This document shows positions 1-11,194 of a DNA stretch of 64,000 nucleotides, piece by piece. The notes beneath the pieces are model-generated. The model did no database searches and had not been told where the DNA came from. It saw nothing but the letters and a program-made list of their open reading frames with translations. The stretch's first letter is position 1. Every line of letters begins with the position of its first letter. The DNA comes from Phytophthora colocasiae (taxonomy: Eukaryota > Oomycota > Peronosporomycetes > Peronosporales > Peronosporaceae). The translations under genes and the position numbers were made by a program. The DNA is taken from assembly GCA_018806915.1 (NCBI GenBank), contig JAGKQI010000096.1:2046001-2110000 (forward strand). The letters run 5' to 3'.

Positions 1-1507
1 GAGACAAGTCGCGTTTTGACAAAGCGAATTGGACAGGTCACACTGTCCGAGGAATCCATTGCAGCAGAGTTGTCCCCCCTGGAACACCGAGAAGTGGGCG
101 AGTGGAATGACAGGCGTGAGATCGGAAATAGTTCGCAGTAGCTTGCAGCCAGTCAACTCCAAGCGCTCAAGATTCGCGTGGCGGGTTAAAGGGGGAAGAC
201 TTGTCACGCTGTAGAGTCGGGAATAAATGATGCTCCTTAGCAGAGGAGCTCCTTCAAGTGATGGCATTTTGATCATGCGACTTTGAATACCAAGCTGTAG
301 GTATCTCAGCTCGATCATGTTGTTAAAGAGATCAGGAGCAAGATCACCGAGATTTTCACTTCCGACTTTCCCCTCAATTTGTCTATCAAATAAACGAAAC
401 GTTTAGTATTCAAAAGTGTAGCGATGCAAGTCGTAAAGATATTGCAGTTTCCGGAACTCTTTTGTCCACACTGAAAGCTCTTGAGTCGCACAGTTGATCA
501 AAGAGCTACAGTACACATGACGAATAATGAGGAAGTAGACAATGAATAACACTCACTCACTTTTTAACGCACAGTAAGTTGAGGTTGTGGCAACCTCGAA
601 GTTTCTTCGGTAGTGTCGTGAGCTGTCGGTTCACAAGTCGCAGCGTCTCCAGTGTCCCCGCAGCTGTCAAAGCCTTCACAGTATCCGTGCTGTCGACTGG
701 GTGTGTCCACTCATAATATGTCCTTGGTGCTGGATCTCCGTCTACCAGTGCTCGACAAGGGCAAAACTCTGCATCTCTCCACCGATAGGCAAAAACAACG
801 CACTGCGGGTGTGAAGAGCAAACGTTTTGTGACGTTGTGATCGCTCGATGAGTAGCTAGAACGACCCCGATACTGTATGTGACGAAGAAAAGAGCAAGAA
901 ATCGAGGAACAGGTTTCTGTGGGACACCACTTTTGTCCGTCGAGGAAGAGAAGGAGAAATACACTGGTTTGAGTTCGGTGGACCCTTTTCGAGGCACGGA
1001 GGCGGGGACAATATGCTTCTGCGTCTTGATCTCCAGCAAAACGTCGACTATTCGTTTGTAGCGGTAGCTGAAGGCGAGATTCATCCCAATCCGAAGGAAC
1101 AAATCCGTGTAGTCGAGAATCCGGAGGGAGTCGAAAGAAGCGCGAAAGAGAGCGATCTCCGCTGGGTTGGCGAACATCCGAGCTCTCCGCTCGAACGTTC
1201 CTACGGGTAGAAGCTCCATGTTGATGGCGAAAACCGCGCGATCGTAGTGAAAATTATGTGAACAAAAACTCAGAACTGTGAGCGGGTAGATGATGGTAGA
1301 ACCAAAATCGAAGAGCGAGTCCACGAGGATTTCAGCTAACGCCGTGAACTTGTTAAAGACGATGCCAACCACACACGAAAGCGTGAGTTGCGCCAGTGTA
1401 AGCTGTTTACGTGCTTGACGGACCGACGGCGCCGACTGCTGCGCCTCTAAGCCCAACGTGCGGGCATTGGTAATTTTTTGTCTTGTTATTGTCAGTTTTA
1501 AAATCAA
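1..1507 (-). CDS. Membrane protein with C-terminal leucine-rich repeats (partial at both ends)
   Basis: Minus-strand gene read in two exons: 1507-561 and 382-1, running off the left edge. The intron 560-383 (178 bp) has donor GTGAGT and acceptor ATAG, with a phase-2 junction giving Lys-Gln-Ile. Exon 1 encodes hydrophobic stretches (about residues 38-65 and 75-90, plus one near residue 205) and a Cys-containing region, then begins LRRs (TLETLRLVNRQLTTLPKKL). Exon 2 continues LRRs (IELRYLQLG, NLERLELTGC) and ends with a Cys-rich CCNGFLGQCDLS segment. From family knowledge this matches a large oomycete family of membrane LRR proteins of unknown function. No in-frame ATG occurs before residue 95 or so, and palindromic repeats begin right upstream, so the 5' end is missing, broken or in an unseen exon. 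Confidence is good for the family, low for the start. Confidence 0.7.
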
Positions 1508-1511
1508 ACCC

Positions 1512-1598
1512 GAAATTACCCAAAGGTAATTACCTAGCGGTAATTACCGCGATTTACCCAGTTACCTAATTACCCGGTAATTACCGGGGTAAATACCA
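1512..1598. repeat. GGTAATTACC palindrome cluster
   Basis: The perfect 10-bp palindrome GGTAATTACC occurs at 1525-1534, 1539-1548 and 1576-1585, with related GTTACC/AATTACC fragments between. It abuts the point where the LRR gene loses its 5' part. Confidence 0.8.
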
Positions 1599-1860
1599 AC
1601 ACTACTAGATAGGGTAAAACTGGCCAATGTATTATCCAGAATTAACCTCTATGCTAGATCTCTTCTCCTTACCTTCTTGGTGCTGGTGGGCCAATGTAAT
1701 TCCCGGTTCCAGTCTTGGACGAAGGCACTCGTGAGGTCCAGAGCAAATTCTATTCTGTTTATGATTATTCCTATGTCTATTAGTCCCATCCTCATCCGCT
1801 ATCCTACGATCACCTGACATCCGGCTACACAGCTGCCCCTCCGATCTTCGATCTCGATCT

Positions 1861-1918
1861 CACCTAACCCCTGATCGCGATCTCGATCTCACCTAACCCC
1901 TGATCGCGATCTCGATCT
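1861..1918. repeat. 29-bp tandem duplication
   Basis: Two identical 29-bp units lie head to tail (1861-1889 and 1890-1918), each beginning CACCTAACCCCTGATCGCGA. They lead directly into the 8-bp satellite. Confidence 0.85.
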
Positions 1919-2070
1919 ACCGATCTGTCGATCTGCCGATCTGTCGATCTGTCGATCTGCCGATCTGTCGATCTGCCGATCTGCCGATCTGTCGATCTGT
2001 CGATCTGTCGATCTGTCGATCTGTCGATCTGTCGATCTGTCGATCTGTCGATCTGTCGATCTGTCGATCT
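1919..2070. repeat. 8-bp GATC-rich satellite, (CGATCTGT/CGATCTGC)n
   Basis: About 19 units alternate GATCTGTC and GATCTGCC. Related but irregular GATC-rich sequence continues on both sides (1840-2165). The open frame through it (repeats of DRQI/DRST type) is a by-product of the repeat and is not called as a gene. Confidence 0.85.
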
Positions 2071-2614
2071 CGATCAGCCGATCTGCTTATCAGCCGATCT
2101 CGATCAACCATCTCGATCATCGATCTTGGTTCATCGTCTTGAACAATGATCTCGATCAGCAACCTTCATACTTGATCTCGCGTGCCTGTGTCGTCGACAT
2201 TCCAGGTCTTGATCTTCCTGGACTTGACCACCGCTCCCCATGCGACCAATGCTGCCATCATGTCCCCTCGGCAGCATCTCACGGTTGTGTTGTCACCGGC
2301 CCACCATAGACCGCACCGGTCCCGATCCTCTGTTGCCTTGATCTCCTTCTCATGTGATCTCAGGCAAGGCGCCTTTTCTCCTCCGACCTTGAGCCGCTAC
2401 GCGGGACCGTGCGGCGGGGTTCTCCAATCACTTAGTCTCACTCGACCAAGACATCCATCATCGCTGGCGAGATCGAGACGAACATCGATCTGGATCCATT
2501 CGTCAGCCATCGTTCGCGCAATCTGGGGTCATCAACTGACATCTTGCTTCGCCAGAGGCCCCTGTCGCTTGATCCGACTCTCTCTGGGCTTGACGTTGCC
2601 TTTTCTCGGATTTC

Positions 2615-3226
2615 TTATTCGTGCTTCACCACACTTACACGTCGCTTCTTCTTTCCCGCAGCCCCTCTCGCAGTCGTGGCCTTCTTTTGGTGGGGCGCAG
2701 CCGATTCCAGCCGATTTTGTGCCGCAGCACGAGCGCTTGCACCGCGCTGCTCCTCCAACTCCAAGCGACGGCGCTCCTTCATCTGCGCCAGGTTCTTCTT
2801 GGTCGCAGCAGCAGCTGCACGCGCCTTCGCCCTCATCTCCTGGGCAGCCTTCTCCTCCTTCTCCCGTCGCTTCTGCGCAGCCTTGGACAACGGCTTCGCG
2901 TGAGGCCCTGGTCGTCCTGCCTGCTTCTCGTTCGACTCTGCGTCCTCACCAGCCTTCTCCTTCTCCAACAGGGCCAAGTATGCAGCCACCTTTCCCATAG
3001 GAGCTCGGCGCGGAGTCCCCACAGGTCGCGAGACACGACCCTGCAAGCCATTAGCTGCAGGCTGCTCCACCGCTGGCGAGTCTCCGAAGTCTGCGTCGTC
3101 GTCCCGCTCGCCAGCCAGGTACGCGCGATGCTCCGCCAAGAGGCGCTTGCGCTCAGCCGCACTTCTCCCCTCCAAACGCGCCTTGAACGCGTCCGCTTCA
3201 CGCCGAGTCTCCCGCCGGCCAATCAT
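2615..3226 (-). CDS. Hypothetical basic coiled-coil protein (203 aa)
   Basis: Single open frame. The start at 3226 (MIGRRETRREADAFKARLEG) is preferred to an upstream non-ATG extension. The protein is rich in Arg, Lys, Ala and Glu. A long predicted helix/coiled coil covers about residues 105-175 (AAQKRREKEEKAAQEMRAKA, LAQMKERRRLELEEQ). A nuclear-localisation-like basic cluster lies near the C-terminus (GKKKRRVSVVKHE). No enzymatic motif is seen and I do not recognise the family. It lies between satellite DNA and a dead hAT transposon, so it may be a single-copy oomycete gene or a repeat-associated ORF. The overlapping plus-strand frames are Pro/Ser/Leu-rich shadows. Confidence 0.45.
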   Translation of the reverse strand: MIGRRETRREADAFKARLEGRSAAERKRLLAEHRAYLAGERDDDADFGDSPAVEQPAANGLQGRVSRPVGTPRRAPMGKVAAYLALLEKEKAGEDAESNEKQAGRPGPHAKPLSKAAQKRREKEEKAAQEMRAKARAAAAATKKNLAQMKERRRLELEEQRGASARAAAQNRLESAAPHQKKATTARGAAGKKKRRVSVVKHE

Positions 3227-3441
3227 GTTCGCACCACTCCCGCAAATTCTCGAATGACGGAAACTGCCGACTGGCGCACAGCCACCCATCACGGGATCAG
3301 CACACGGGATTAGTACACCTGCGTGTGGATACACCTGCCCTTTCTATCGGCTGTCTTTGCAAAATTACCACCTAACCGCGTGCACACCGACACAGAACGC
3401 ACGAAATGGGGCGGCCTTAACATGTAGTCTTTTACAACATG

Positions 3442-4656
3442 TTATGAAAAAGTGCAAAAAACGATGTTGTAATATACTACGGTAAGCACTGGGGGGTTAA
3501 GACGAGGCAAGAAGGTGTCGGAAGTGACCAAATCGTAGATCTCGCAACGCTTCTTCATTTGCTTCTTCGTCTTGACAGCAAGAAACTCCCTTGCAGACAC
3601 CGTCGAGAACAGGATACTCTCGGCGGCTAAGATCGTGTTGAAGCACTCCAGCAAGGATCCCTATCTGGTGTCACCAGGTTTCGCCAGTAGCCGAAGCTTT
3701 TTCGCTTTCAGCTGGTCTGATAACGATGTCCACATCTTGTGATGCTTCCTGAAAAACACAACCAGCTGCTTGCACCCATCTTGAAGCATTGGCATCCACT
3801 TGAGCTTTACCACGAATTCTTTCGCCAAAGATGGTATTCGCACCCGCGAAAGAAGGCCTTGGGAAACTTGGCTTTAAGGGCTTTCCAGGTCGATTGATCG
3901 GCACGCGTGCCGTTACCACAGCACCAATTTTGAGAAAGGAGTACTTGACGATGACACGTTCAATGTCAGCGGCAAGATACTCGGTATCATGAGCTTGCCA
4001 CCAGTGTACACGGACTCGAGAAAGTGGGTGTTTTCACTGCACACAACCACGTAATTCATCACAGGTTGCCGTTAATATCCGCCCAAGCGTCCGTAACGAG
4101 CGTAGCCACTTTTCCTGAGAGAGATTTTCCATGGCTCTCAGCGACTTCGTGAACGCCCTATACAGTAGTGTCGTTGACAGCTGACCAGCACTTGGCCCTT
4201 CAACACCAGGATTTATCACTCGCAGGACATCCAATAAGCTGCTGTGGCCGATCTTGTAGAAGGCCATCCCAGTGCTGTACACCCACCACGCCATAAATTC
4301 TTGGTCAGCTCGGACTTAATTAGGGGTCGAAACGTGTCCGTAATCAGGGTACTGATTCCTTAAGCGGTGCAACGCTTTGCCAAGTGGTGCTTGATGCGCT
4401 CAACGTGGTTGCGGCCGGTGGTTTGAAGCAGCGCCTTGAACTTCTTGCACCATACACCCCCCCTGTGGATTAATGTCGACCTTATCCCACGCAGCATCCG
4501 GGACGAAGAGTGGGTGAAGCGGGAGAATGGAGCTGCGTTGAAGGAGGCAAAGCTGGAGTGTCGTTGGTGGATGCCATGATTGAGTGTAGCGAGGGGAAGA
4601 CTTGGATTCAGGGAGTGAGCTGCGGCGAAATCAAATCTGACAGAGTAGAAAAGCAC
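3442..4656 (-). pseudogene. hAT-family transposase remnant (DUF659-like)
   Basis: Minus-strand fragments in several frames read as one decayed hAT transposase. From the 5' side they are: a Cys/His BED-like piece (WCKKFKALLQTTGRNHVERI) near 4385-4460; a DUF659-like block (MAFYKIGHSSLLDVLRVINPG) at 4190-4290; a middle block (FFRKHHKMWTSLSDQLKAKK) around 3690-3760; and TR-stop-GSLLECFNTILAAE at 3610-3670. The family expects TRWGS at the last site, and here the Trp codon is TAG. Frameshifts separate the blocks. Family assignment is from motif order only. Confidence 0.6.
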
Positions 4657-5220
4657 TGTCGTTCGTACTCATGCTACATCAGCCGAACGATGCCTTTACA
4701 ACCAATTGTTGTTATCTCCTTTCAATTTAGAACTTAATCGAATCAGATCGTACCTAACAGGCCATTTATTTAACAGAAAAAATCCACCCACCCAGAGACA
4801 ACAACAACCCCCCCAGGCATCCTTAACTTTTAGGGTTTCCGGAACCCTGGTAGAGCCACTGAGGAGGTCCCCGGTGGGGCCGAAACGCGTCTGGCACGCG
4901 TAGTCATTGTGCATCCATTCTCACCTTTCTACATGATTCTGGTGCGTAGTAGAGACCACCGCTGCGTGTAGCCAACTACAGACTATGCTACACCAGCACT
5001 TGCTACAATTATTTCCTCGTCATCCATAAACGACCTGAAGTTTCAACGGGCCACCAACCCCCGGATGGATCCAGCCATCTGTCCCCCGTGGGGTTATCAC
5101 AGGAATTTTTTTTTGACCAACCATATTTTGTTATTTTGATTTGATATCTCCACCTATCGCGAACACGCTCTAAAGTTAAAGGGAAAATTTATTCAAGATA
5201 TCAGTCGGATAGACTGAAAG
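4657..5220. other. Intergenic stretch, no gene recognised
   Basis: Short overlapping frames on both strands only, with no codon pattern, domain or intron logic that I can support. Poly-C/A tracts near 4785-4820 and an A/T-rich tail before the first LTR fragment. Confidence 0.5.
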
Positions 5221-5361
5221 TGCAGTGGGGCTGCGTAGGTGTGCACCGCATATAGGAAGTTAATAGAGTCCTGCTTGCAAGGCACTATCCTTCGATTCTA
5301 TACAAGAACCAAGTAGTTCACTAAATACGAATCAGTGTTCCTATAATAAAGGAACTAACAC
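5221..5361 (-). repeat. Family-A LTR fragment (3' part, reverse orientation)
   Basis: The reverse complement matches the last ~140 bp of the family-A LTR (GTGTTAGTTCCTTTATTATA ... CAGCCCC(G/A)CTGCA), ending in TGCA at 5221. It is cut at 5361/5362 by the LTR of element B2. Confidence 0.8.
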
Positions 5362-5822
5362 TGTAACGGGGTTACACGTACAAGTGGCTACGCCACTTGT
5401 AACTCTAACAGTTGCGATACCTGTTAGAGGTTGGAAATGGGCCTCAGACCTTGGTGTGCTGTACACACCAATGGCTACATGGGCGAACAACATTATTGGG
5501 TGGTTCGTGTGCATTTGTGCAAATTATTGGTAGAAAGCGATGGATTTCTACCAATCACGGAGAAGAGTTTCTGCCAACCACACGTTGGCAGTTCCTTTAG
5601 AAATAGATAAACAGTATTAGGAGGTCCATAATTGGCTTAGTGCCAAAAAAATTCAATAACAGTTCTCATTTTACGGTATTTTGCAGTTAATTTAGTTATA
5701 TTTGATTTAATTATACTTATTTAAATAAGTATACTTAAATTAAGCCTATTCTACTTGCACGCTTCCTCATACACGTTAGCGCACGTGTACGCCACCTAAT
5801 AGGTCTAGGTAGACATATTACA
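5362..5822 (+). repeat. 5' LTR of element B2 (461 bp)
   Basis: Begins TGTAACGGGGTTACA and ends ATTACA, matching the LTRs of the full-length B1 element in reverse. It is followed by CC and the primer-binding-site-like TGGTAGCACTT. Contains the same series of short inverted repeats as B1's LTRs. Confidence 0.85.
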
Positions 5823-5824
5823 CC

Positions 5825-5835
5825 TGGTAGCACTT
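5825..5835 (+). other. Primer-binding site of element B2
   Basis: TGGTAGCACTT starts 2 nt after the LTR end. The same 11 nt follow the LTRs of A1-A4 and B1. TGG is complementary to the tRNA 3' CCA; the primer tRNA is not identified. Confidence 0.6.
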
Positions 5836-5871
5836 TGTAGTCCGTCCCACGACCGACTGCAGTTCGTTCCT

Positions 5872-6088
5872 ATGGAGTCATACGAACGCGGGGTCGAGAA
5901 CTCCCCAATGGATCAGGGATCCACTGGGACCCCACACATGTCTGTGACGCGCACGGACTGCGCCCACCTGTCGGACCCAGAGTGGGAGGCTCTCCAAAGA
6001 CTTTCGCAAGTCATTGGAGAGGCGGCGGTAGCGACGATGCTTCGTACGCTATCGCCGACAGAGCAACATGGTGTTGCTCTGGGGTACA
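5872..6088 (+). pseudogene. Element B2 gag, N-terminal fragment
   Basis: Starts with ATG at 5872 (MESYERGVENSPMDQGSTGT) and is nearly identical for about 72 residues to the gag start of B1. The reading frame is destroyed at 6089, where TGTCGCAAAG, the inverted end of a family-C LTR, is inserted. Nothing of the rest of B2 is seen in the window. Confidence 0.85.
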
Positions 6089-7276
6089 TGTCGCAAAGTC
6101 GGTGCAACTTTTACCGCGGTGCAGGGGCGTACAGTGAACCTGGAAGTACGACTACTGATGTAATACCAGAGTCGCACAGCAAGGTGGGCGTGTGTTACCT
6201 TGTGCTGTCCTCGTAGGTTCGTTGTCTTGGTAATGAGACCCTCGCCGGGGTCGTGGGAGTGTTGGTGAGAGTGAGGGTTCCTTGCGTAGACCGTCGGATG
6301 TTCTTCTGGTCCTCACAGGAGCGCTTGAGAGTCGAACGTTTTCCGGTGAACACTTGTGTACGCCGGAGATTTCTGAAGGCAAAAGAGAAATTAATACAAT
6401 GGGAAGTCCTGTCACTAGACTTCCGAGATAACCGCAATATAGAGTTCCGATATACAAATATGTAGCTACCCTTATTCTTTCCTGGCCCTTGAGCAGTGGG
6501 CTAGTACTCCAGGTCAACTAGGAAAATGTTCACCAGACACCTGGTCTGTCTGGTATTCCCGTAACTTTCGCGCACCACCCTCTAATATATAGATGAAAAT
6601 AAACCAATACACTATCGGTTATATACAACAGTCTACCGAGCGTCCTGAGAGCGACTGTCTAGCTCCCAGAACTTGTCCAAACGTACAATATGAAATGGGC
6701 TACCGCTAGAGACAAGACAAACGACCCAACTAGTAAATGAAATAGGTGGGTCCTCTCAGGTCTCTTCGTTACGATGATCTCCACCTAAAGGGGCTTGATA
6801 GGTGAGAGATCACACGACTCAAAGCTTTGTCGTGGCCTTACACTTTCCAATGAACCGACGAATCGACTTTGGGGTTATAACGCAAATTGAACTCGGGGGT
6901 ACCGATCAAATTGAACTCTGGTTATCTATCTCGTATCTCTCTGTCTTCTGTCTTCTATATTCTCAGGTACACTTGGTCTCAGTATAACTCAGGAATCTTC
7001 ATTTGGGCTCACTATGGTAGTCGGTACAGCGGAGCTTGTTGAGTCGACACTTAATGATATCATTACAGGGATGAGTGGGTTGCGTGTCACTTGATTGCGT
7101 GAGGTCGTGTTGGGTACACTTGATTTCAGTATGGGGTGGACTTCAGAGTGTCAGAGTCTTGGTATCCTGTTCGTCAGGGTCTGGAATCATGTGCATCGGA
7201 GACATGTTCATCGGAACCATGTACTCCGGAATCATGTACATCAGAGTCGTAATACCAGAGTCGTGACACTGGGGTC
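6089..7276 (-). repeat. Family-C LTR, truncated, inverted orientation
   Basis: About 1188 bp that are the reverse complement of 10006-11194 with very few differences. The terminus TGTCGCAAAG (reverse of CTTTGCGACA) is at 6089. The remaining ~665 bp of the LTR are missing because element A1 starts at 7278. The short ORFs inside (also seen inverted at 10-11 kb) have no recognisable product. Confidence 0.85.
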
Positions 7277-7277
7277 T

Positions 7278-7679
7278 TGTATCGGGGTTACACGGCGCTG
7301 GGCGCTATGGCTACATTAGTGTGGCAGACAGGCCGGAACCACAAGTCACAGATCTGTGTAGGACACATCGTGTTTTTCACACGTCACATATGTAGCCATT
7401 TGCTGGCGGTTAGCTCACAGCCACACACTACATTTTGATTAGGATTTAGTATGTTAGATACTAAATCCGCTACATTTAGGATTAGGGCAATAATGTCAAT
7501 AAAAATCAGTTTTGCATTTTATACAATTCCTTTATTATAGGGACACTGATTGCCTGAGTCCCGTATTTAGTGGACTACTTGGTTCTTGTATAGAACCGAA
7601 GGCTAGTGCCTTGCAAGCAGGACTCTACGAGTCAACTAAACTTCCTCAGTGCGGTGCACACCTACGCAGCCCCGCTGCA
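7278..7679 (+). repeat. 5' LTR of element A1 (LTR subtype I, 402 bp)
   Basis: Runs from TGTATCGGGGTTACACGG to CCCCGCTGCA, followed by TC and the primer-binding site TGGTAGCACTT at 7682. Subtype I (GGGCGCTATGGCTACATTAG) differs from subtype II found at 23943, 31415, 34120 and 40974. Confidence 0.85.
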
Positions 7680-7727
7680 TCTGGTAGCACTTGTAACTCC
7701 TGAGTTGAAGACTGTTTCTCTGTGAGA

Positions 7728-8744
7728 ATGGAGCAAGAAGCATACGCTCACTTGACTCCGAGTCAGCAGGACACGCTTAACAAGCTTACGTCCTTGCTGG
7801 GTCCGGAAGGTATGGCGCACCTTGCATCCCAAGGACCGGAGGCCGTCAACGCGCGCCTCGAGGCATTTGCCTCGTACGAGAACACTCTCGTTGAGCACAT
7901 TCAACGGAATGTAAAAGGGGTTAACCCCACCCCGAGAGCTAAGCCCGTCACGCTCAGTGTGAAGACCTTCCACAGGCAGGAGGGAGAGAACCTCCTGTTG
8001 TGGACCCGAGAGGTCGAAATGGCCATGGGGGCCGCTATGCTCCAGTTGGAGGGACAACGCGTGGCGTTTGCCATCTCTAAGCTCGAAGGGCGAGCACGAG
8101 AATGGGCCTTGACGTCTGGGACGTCGGTGGAAGCGGCCTTCCCCACTTGGGGTGAGCTAAAGGCCAAGCTCACGCAAGTGTTTGCTCCGCCTAACTAGGC
8201 GTATCGCGTGCGGTCACGCTTCCTTGCTTGCCGTCAAGGCAAGAAGGACCTGGTGGACTATGTCCAAGAGCTGCGCACGCTCATTGCCAGCATGGCTGCC
8301 GATCCTCTACCTGAGGTGGTCGCCGTGACCGTCTTCATGGAAGGTTTACGAGCTGCCGTGGCCAGGACGGAGGCATTCCGTCAGGGACCTCGCAGTTTCG
8401 AGGACGCTGTCAGCGTGGCATTGAATGCCGAACACAACTTTAAGTTGTCGAGGGTCAGTGCTAACAGCACAGGGTCCGGTGGACCCGAGCCCATGGACCT
8501 CAGCTATGCTGAAGATGAAGTAGCCGAGCTACGAGCTGCGGTGCAGCGCATGAGCATCCGCCGGTGCTACACGTGTGGTAGCCCCACACATCTGAGGCCC
8601 AACTGCCCTCTGCGCAAAGAGCAGGCGGCCAGAATGGCCGCAACCCTGCCGCGGGTCCCGCTTTGGGCTCTGCCCAGGGAAACGACGGCTCCCAGTAGAC
8701 GCGGGGCGGTCTACTGGGGAAGAACTGAGTTCTGCAGTGCGTGA
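7728..8744 (+). pseudogene. Element A1 gag (broken)
   Basis: Family-A capsid polyprotein, starting at ATG 7728 ([20 protein letters not shown]), 48 nt after the LTR. From family knowledge, gag builds the retrotransposon particle and binds its RNA. A capsid/retrotrans_gag region ([31 protein letters not shown]) is followed by a CCHC zinc knuckle ([15 protein letters not shown]) near 8565-8610. It is broken by a TAG at 8196-8198, where A2 and A4 have CAG (Gln), and by a frameshift after the knuckle. The -1 frameshift cassette is still present at 8677-8718. Confidence 0.85.
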
Positions 8745-9340
8745 GAGGCACTGGGGCTCAGCCCCGAAGAGCTCCGTGCTCTTGAACACGGAACGTGTGA
8801 GCAAGCAGGGCTTGCTGGTCGTCCAGGTGGACGTGAAGGGCTTTGAAAAGCCATGGATCGTGTTGATCGATTCGGGAGCGTCTGGCAACTATGTCAGACG
8901 CTCCACCGTTGAAGGTAGTCAGCAATATGCTGAGACGCTGCGAGCGCGAAAAGGTGACACCGTCACTGTCCGTCTAGCGATGGGCGTCCGTGTCACGGTA
9001 GCCAAGGTCCCCATGGACCTGCGGCTGAAGTTCCTGGACTTCGATAGCGTGGAACGCTGCTTGGTCCTGGACCTGGATTCGAGGTACGACCTCATCCTTG
9101 GTATGGCGTGGCTGCAGCGCCACGAGCCATGGATCGCTTGGAGGTCAAAGACCTTAGGTGCGACGCACTTCTCTCCTAGTGGAGCTTTGGCGAGTCATGA
9201 ACCCACCTCTGCTAAGAAGCAGAAGCGCTATTGGCGCGAGCATCGAGCCGGGTCGGCTATGATGCTAGAAGTCGGTGTGTCCGAGTTAGTGGACGGCACC
9301 GAGTGCAAGGACTGCAGTCCTTTTGAGCGCGTAGCGCTGG
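8745..9340 (+). pseudogene. Element A1 protease region, interrupted
   Basis: Pol frame after the gag stop. It has the aspartic-protease active site LIDSGASGN (about 8860-8890) and a retroviral-protease-like second block (YDLILGMAWL, about 9085-9115). The frame is cut at 9341 by a 1854-bp solo LTR of family C and resumes at 11195. Confidence 0.85.
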
Positions 9341-11194
9341 TGACACGTTGTTAATTACGATTTTTCGAGTGGATATGGACGTTACGCTGTGATGTGATTG
9401 GATATACACTGGATTGTGGGAGAAAGGGAGATGTGGGACGAGGTTATGTCCCGTGCGACAATATGATGGATCTGTGGAAGAAAACTGCTAAATATTAACC
9501 TTCACCTGTACTGCAAAGGGGCCCAAGAGATCAGAAGTGTTCCTCGGAAAAGTGCACAAAACTCCGAGAGACAACAACACTCAGTCTGATCACCGGACTT
9601 TCCCCGACGATGAGTGCCTAAAGGTTGGCAGAAAGTCTCTCAGAAGAATGTATCTCTGAGAGACCTCATCCCGTTGCCGTCCTGTGTGACGATGATGGTT
9701 CAAGGAATACAATTATACCCACAAGATACCAAGTATCGCGCACCGGACGTAGCGCACCCCGCAATGGACTTCGTGCGTTGCAGCATACGTGCTCCGCACC
9801 CTGAAAACACTCATGGATTTCTGGTATCACGCATGGAAACTCTGATATCACACCATGAAGTCTGACGAACATGAGTCCGACGTACATGAGTCCGACGAAC
9901 ATGATTCTGGTAACACAAGTCTGATGTGTCCGGCTTAAACAAGCAATATTCCAGACATTACCAGTTTCCGATGAACAGACTCCGACGTACAAGACTCCGA
10001 TGATCAGACCCAAGTGTCACGACTCTGGTATTACGACTCTGATGTACATGATTCCGGAGTACATGGTTCCGATGAACATGTCTTCGATGCACATGATTCC
10101 AGACCCTGACGAACAGGATACCAAGACTCTGACACTCTGAAGTCCACCCCATACTGAAATCAAGTGTACCCAACACGACCTCACGCAATCAAGTGACACG
10201 CAACCCACTCATCCCTGTAATGATATCATTAAGTGTCGACTCAACAAGCTCCGCTGTACCGACTACCATAGTGAGCCCAAATGAAGATTCCTGAGTTATA
10301 CTGAGACCAAGTGTACCTGAGAATATAGAAGACAGAAGACAGAGAGATACGAGATAGATAACCAGAGTTCAATTTGATCGGTACCCCCGAGTTCAATTTG
10401 CGTTATAACCCCAAAGTCGATTCGTCGGTTCATTGGAAAGTGTAAGGCCACGACAAAGCTTTGAGTCGTGTGATCTCTCACCTATCAAGCCCCTTTAGGT
10501 GGAGATCATCGTAACGAAGAGACCTGAGAGGACCCACCTATTTCATTTACTAGTTGGGTCGTTTGTCTTGTCTCTAGCGGTAGCCCATTTCATATTGTAC
10601 GTTTGGACAAGTTCTGGGAGCTAGACAGTCGCTCTCAGGACGCTCGGTAGACTGTTGTATATAACCGATAGTGTATTGGTTTATTTTCATCTATATATTA
10701 GAGGGTGGTGCGCGAAAGTTACGGGAATACCAGACAGACCAGGTGTCTGGTGAACATTTTCCTAGTTGACCTGGAGTACTAGCCCACTGCTCAAGGGCCA
10801 GGAAAGAATAAGGGTAGCTACATATTTGTATATCGGAACTCTATATTGCGGTTATCTCGGAAGTCTAGTGACAGGACTTCCCATTGTATTAATTTCTCTT
10901 TTGCCTTCAGAAATCTCCGGCGTACACAAGTGTTCACCGGAAAACGTTCGACTCTCAAGCGCTCCTGTGAGGACCAGAAGAACATCCGACGGTCTACGCA
11001 AGGAACCCTCACTCTCACCAACACTCCCACGACCCCGGCGAGGGTCTCATTACCAAGACAACGAACCTACGAGGACAGCACAAGGTAACACACGCCCACC
11101 TTGCTGTGCGACTCTGGTATTACATCAGTAGTCGTACTTCCAGGTTCACTGTACGCCCCTGCACCGCGGTAAAAGTTGCACCGACTTTGCGACA
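9341..11194 (+). mobile_element. Solo LTR of family C (1854 bp) with 4-bp target duplication
   Basis: Starts TGACACGTTG and ends TTTGCGACA (canonical TG...CA). It is flanked by CTGG on both sides (9337-9340 and 11195-11198), whereas A2 and A4 have the uninterrupted site GCGCTGGTTGGC. It contains degenerate 12-15-bp repeats of the type GACTCCGATGTACATGATTC (about 9850-10130). No internal region or coding capacity is seen. The orientation is formal. Confidence 0.85.

Noticed and set aside
1917..2162. 81-aa ORF of DRQIDRST repeats
   Set aside because: Translation of the 8-bp satellite.
2182..3000. 272-aa plus-strand ORF (Pro/Ser/Leu-rich)
   Set aside because: Low-complexity shadow of the minus-strand coiled-coil gene and the satellite border; no motif.
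6152..7319. Small ORFs repeated at 10-11 kb in inverted orientation
   Set aside because: They are conserved only because the whole family-C LTR is duplicated; LTRs seldom code and no domain is seen.
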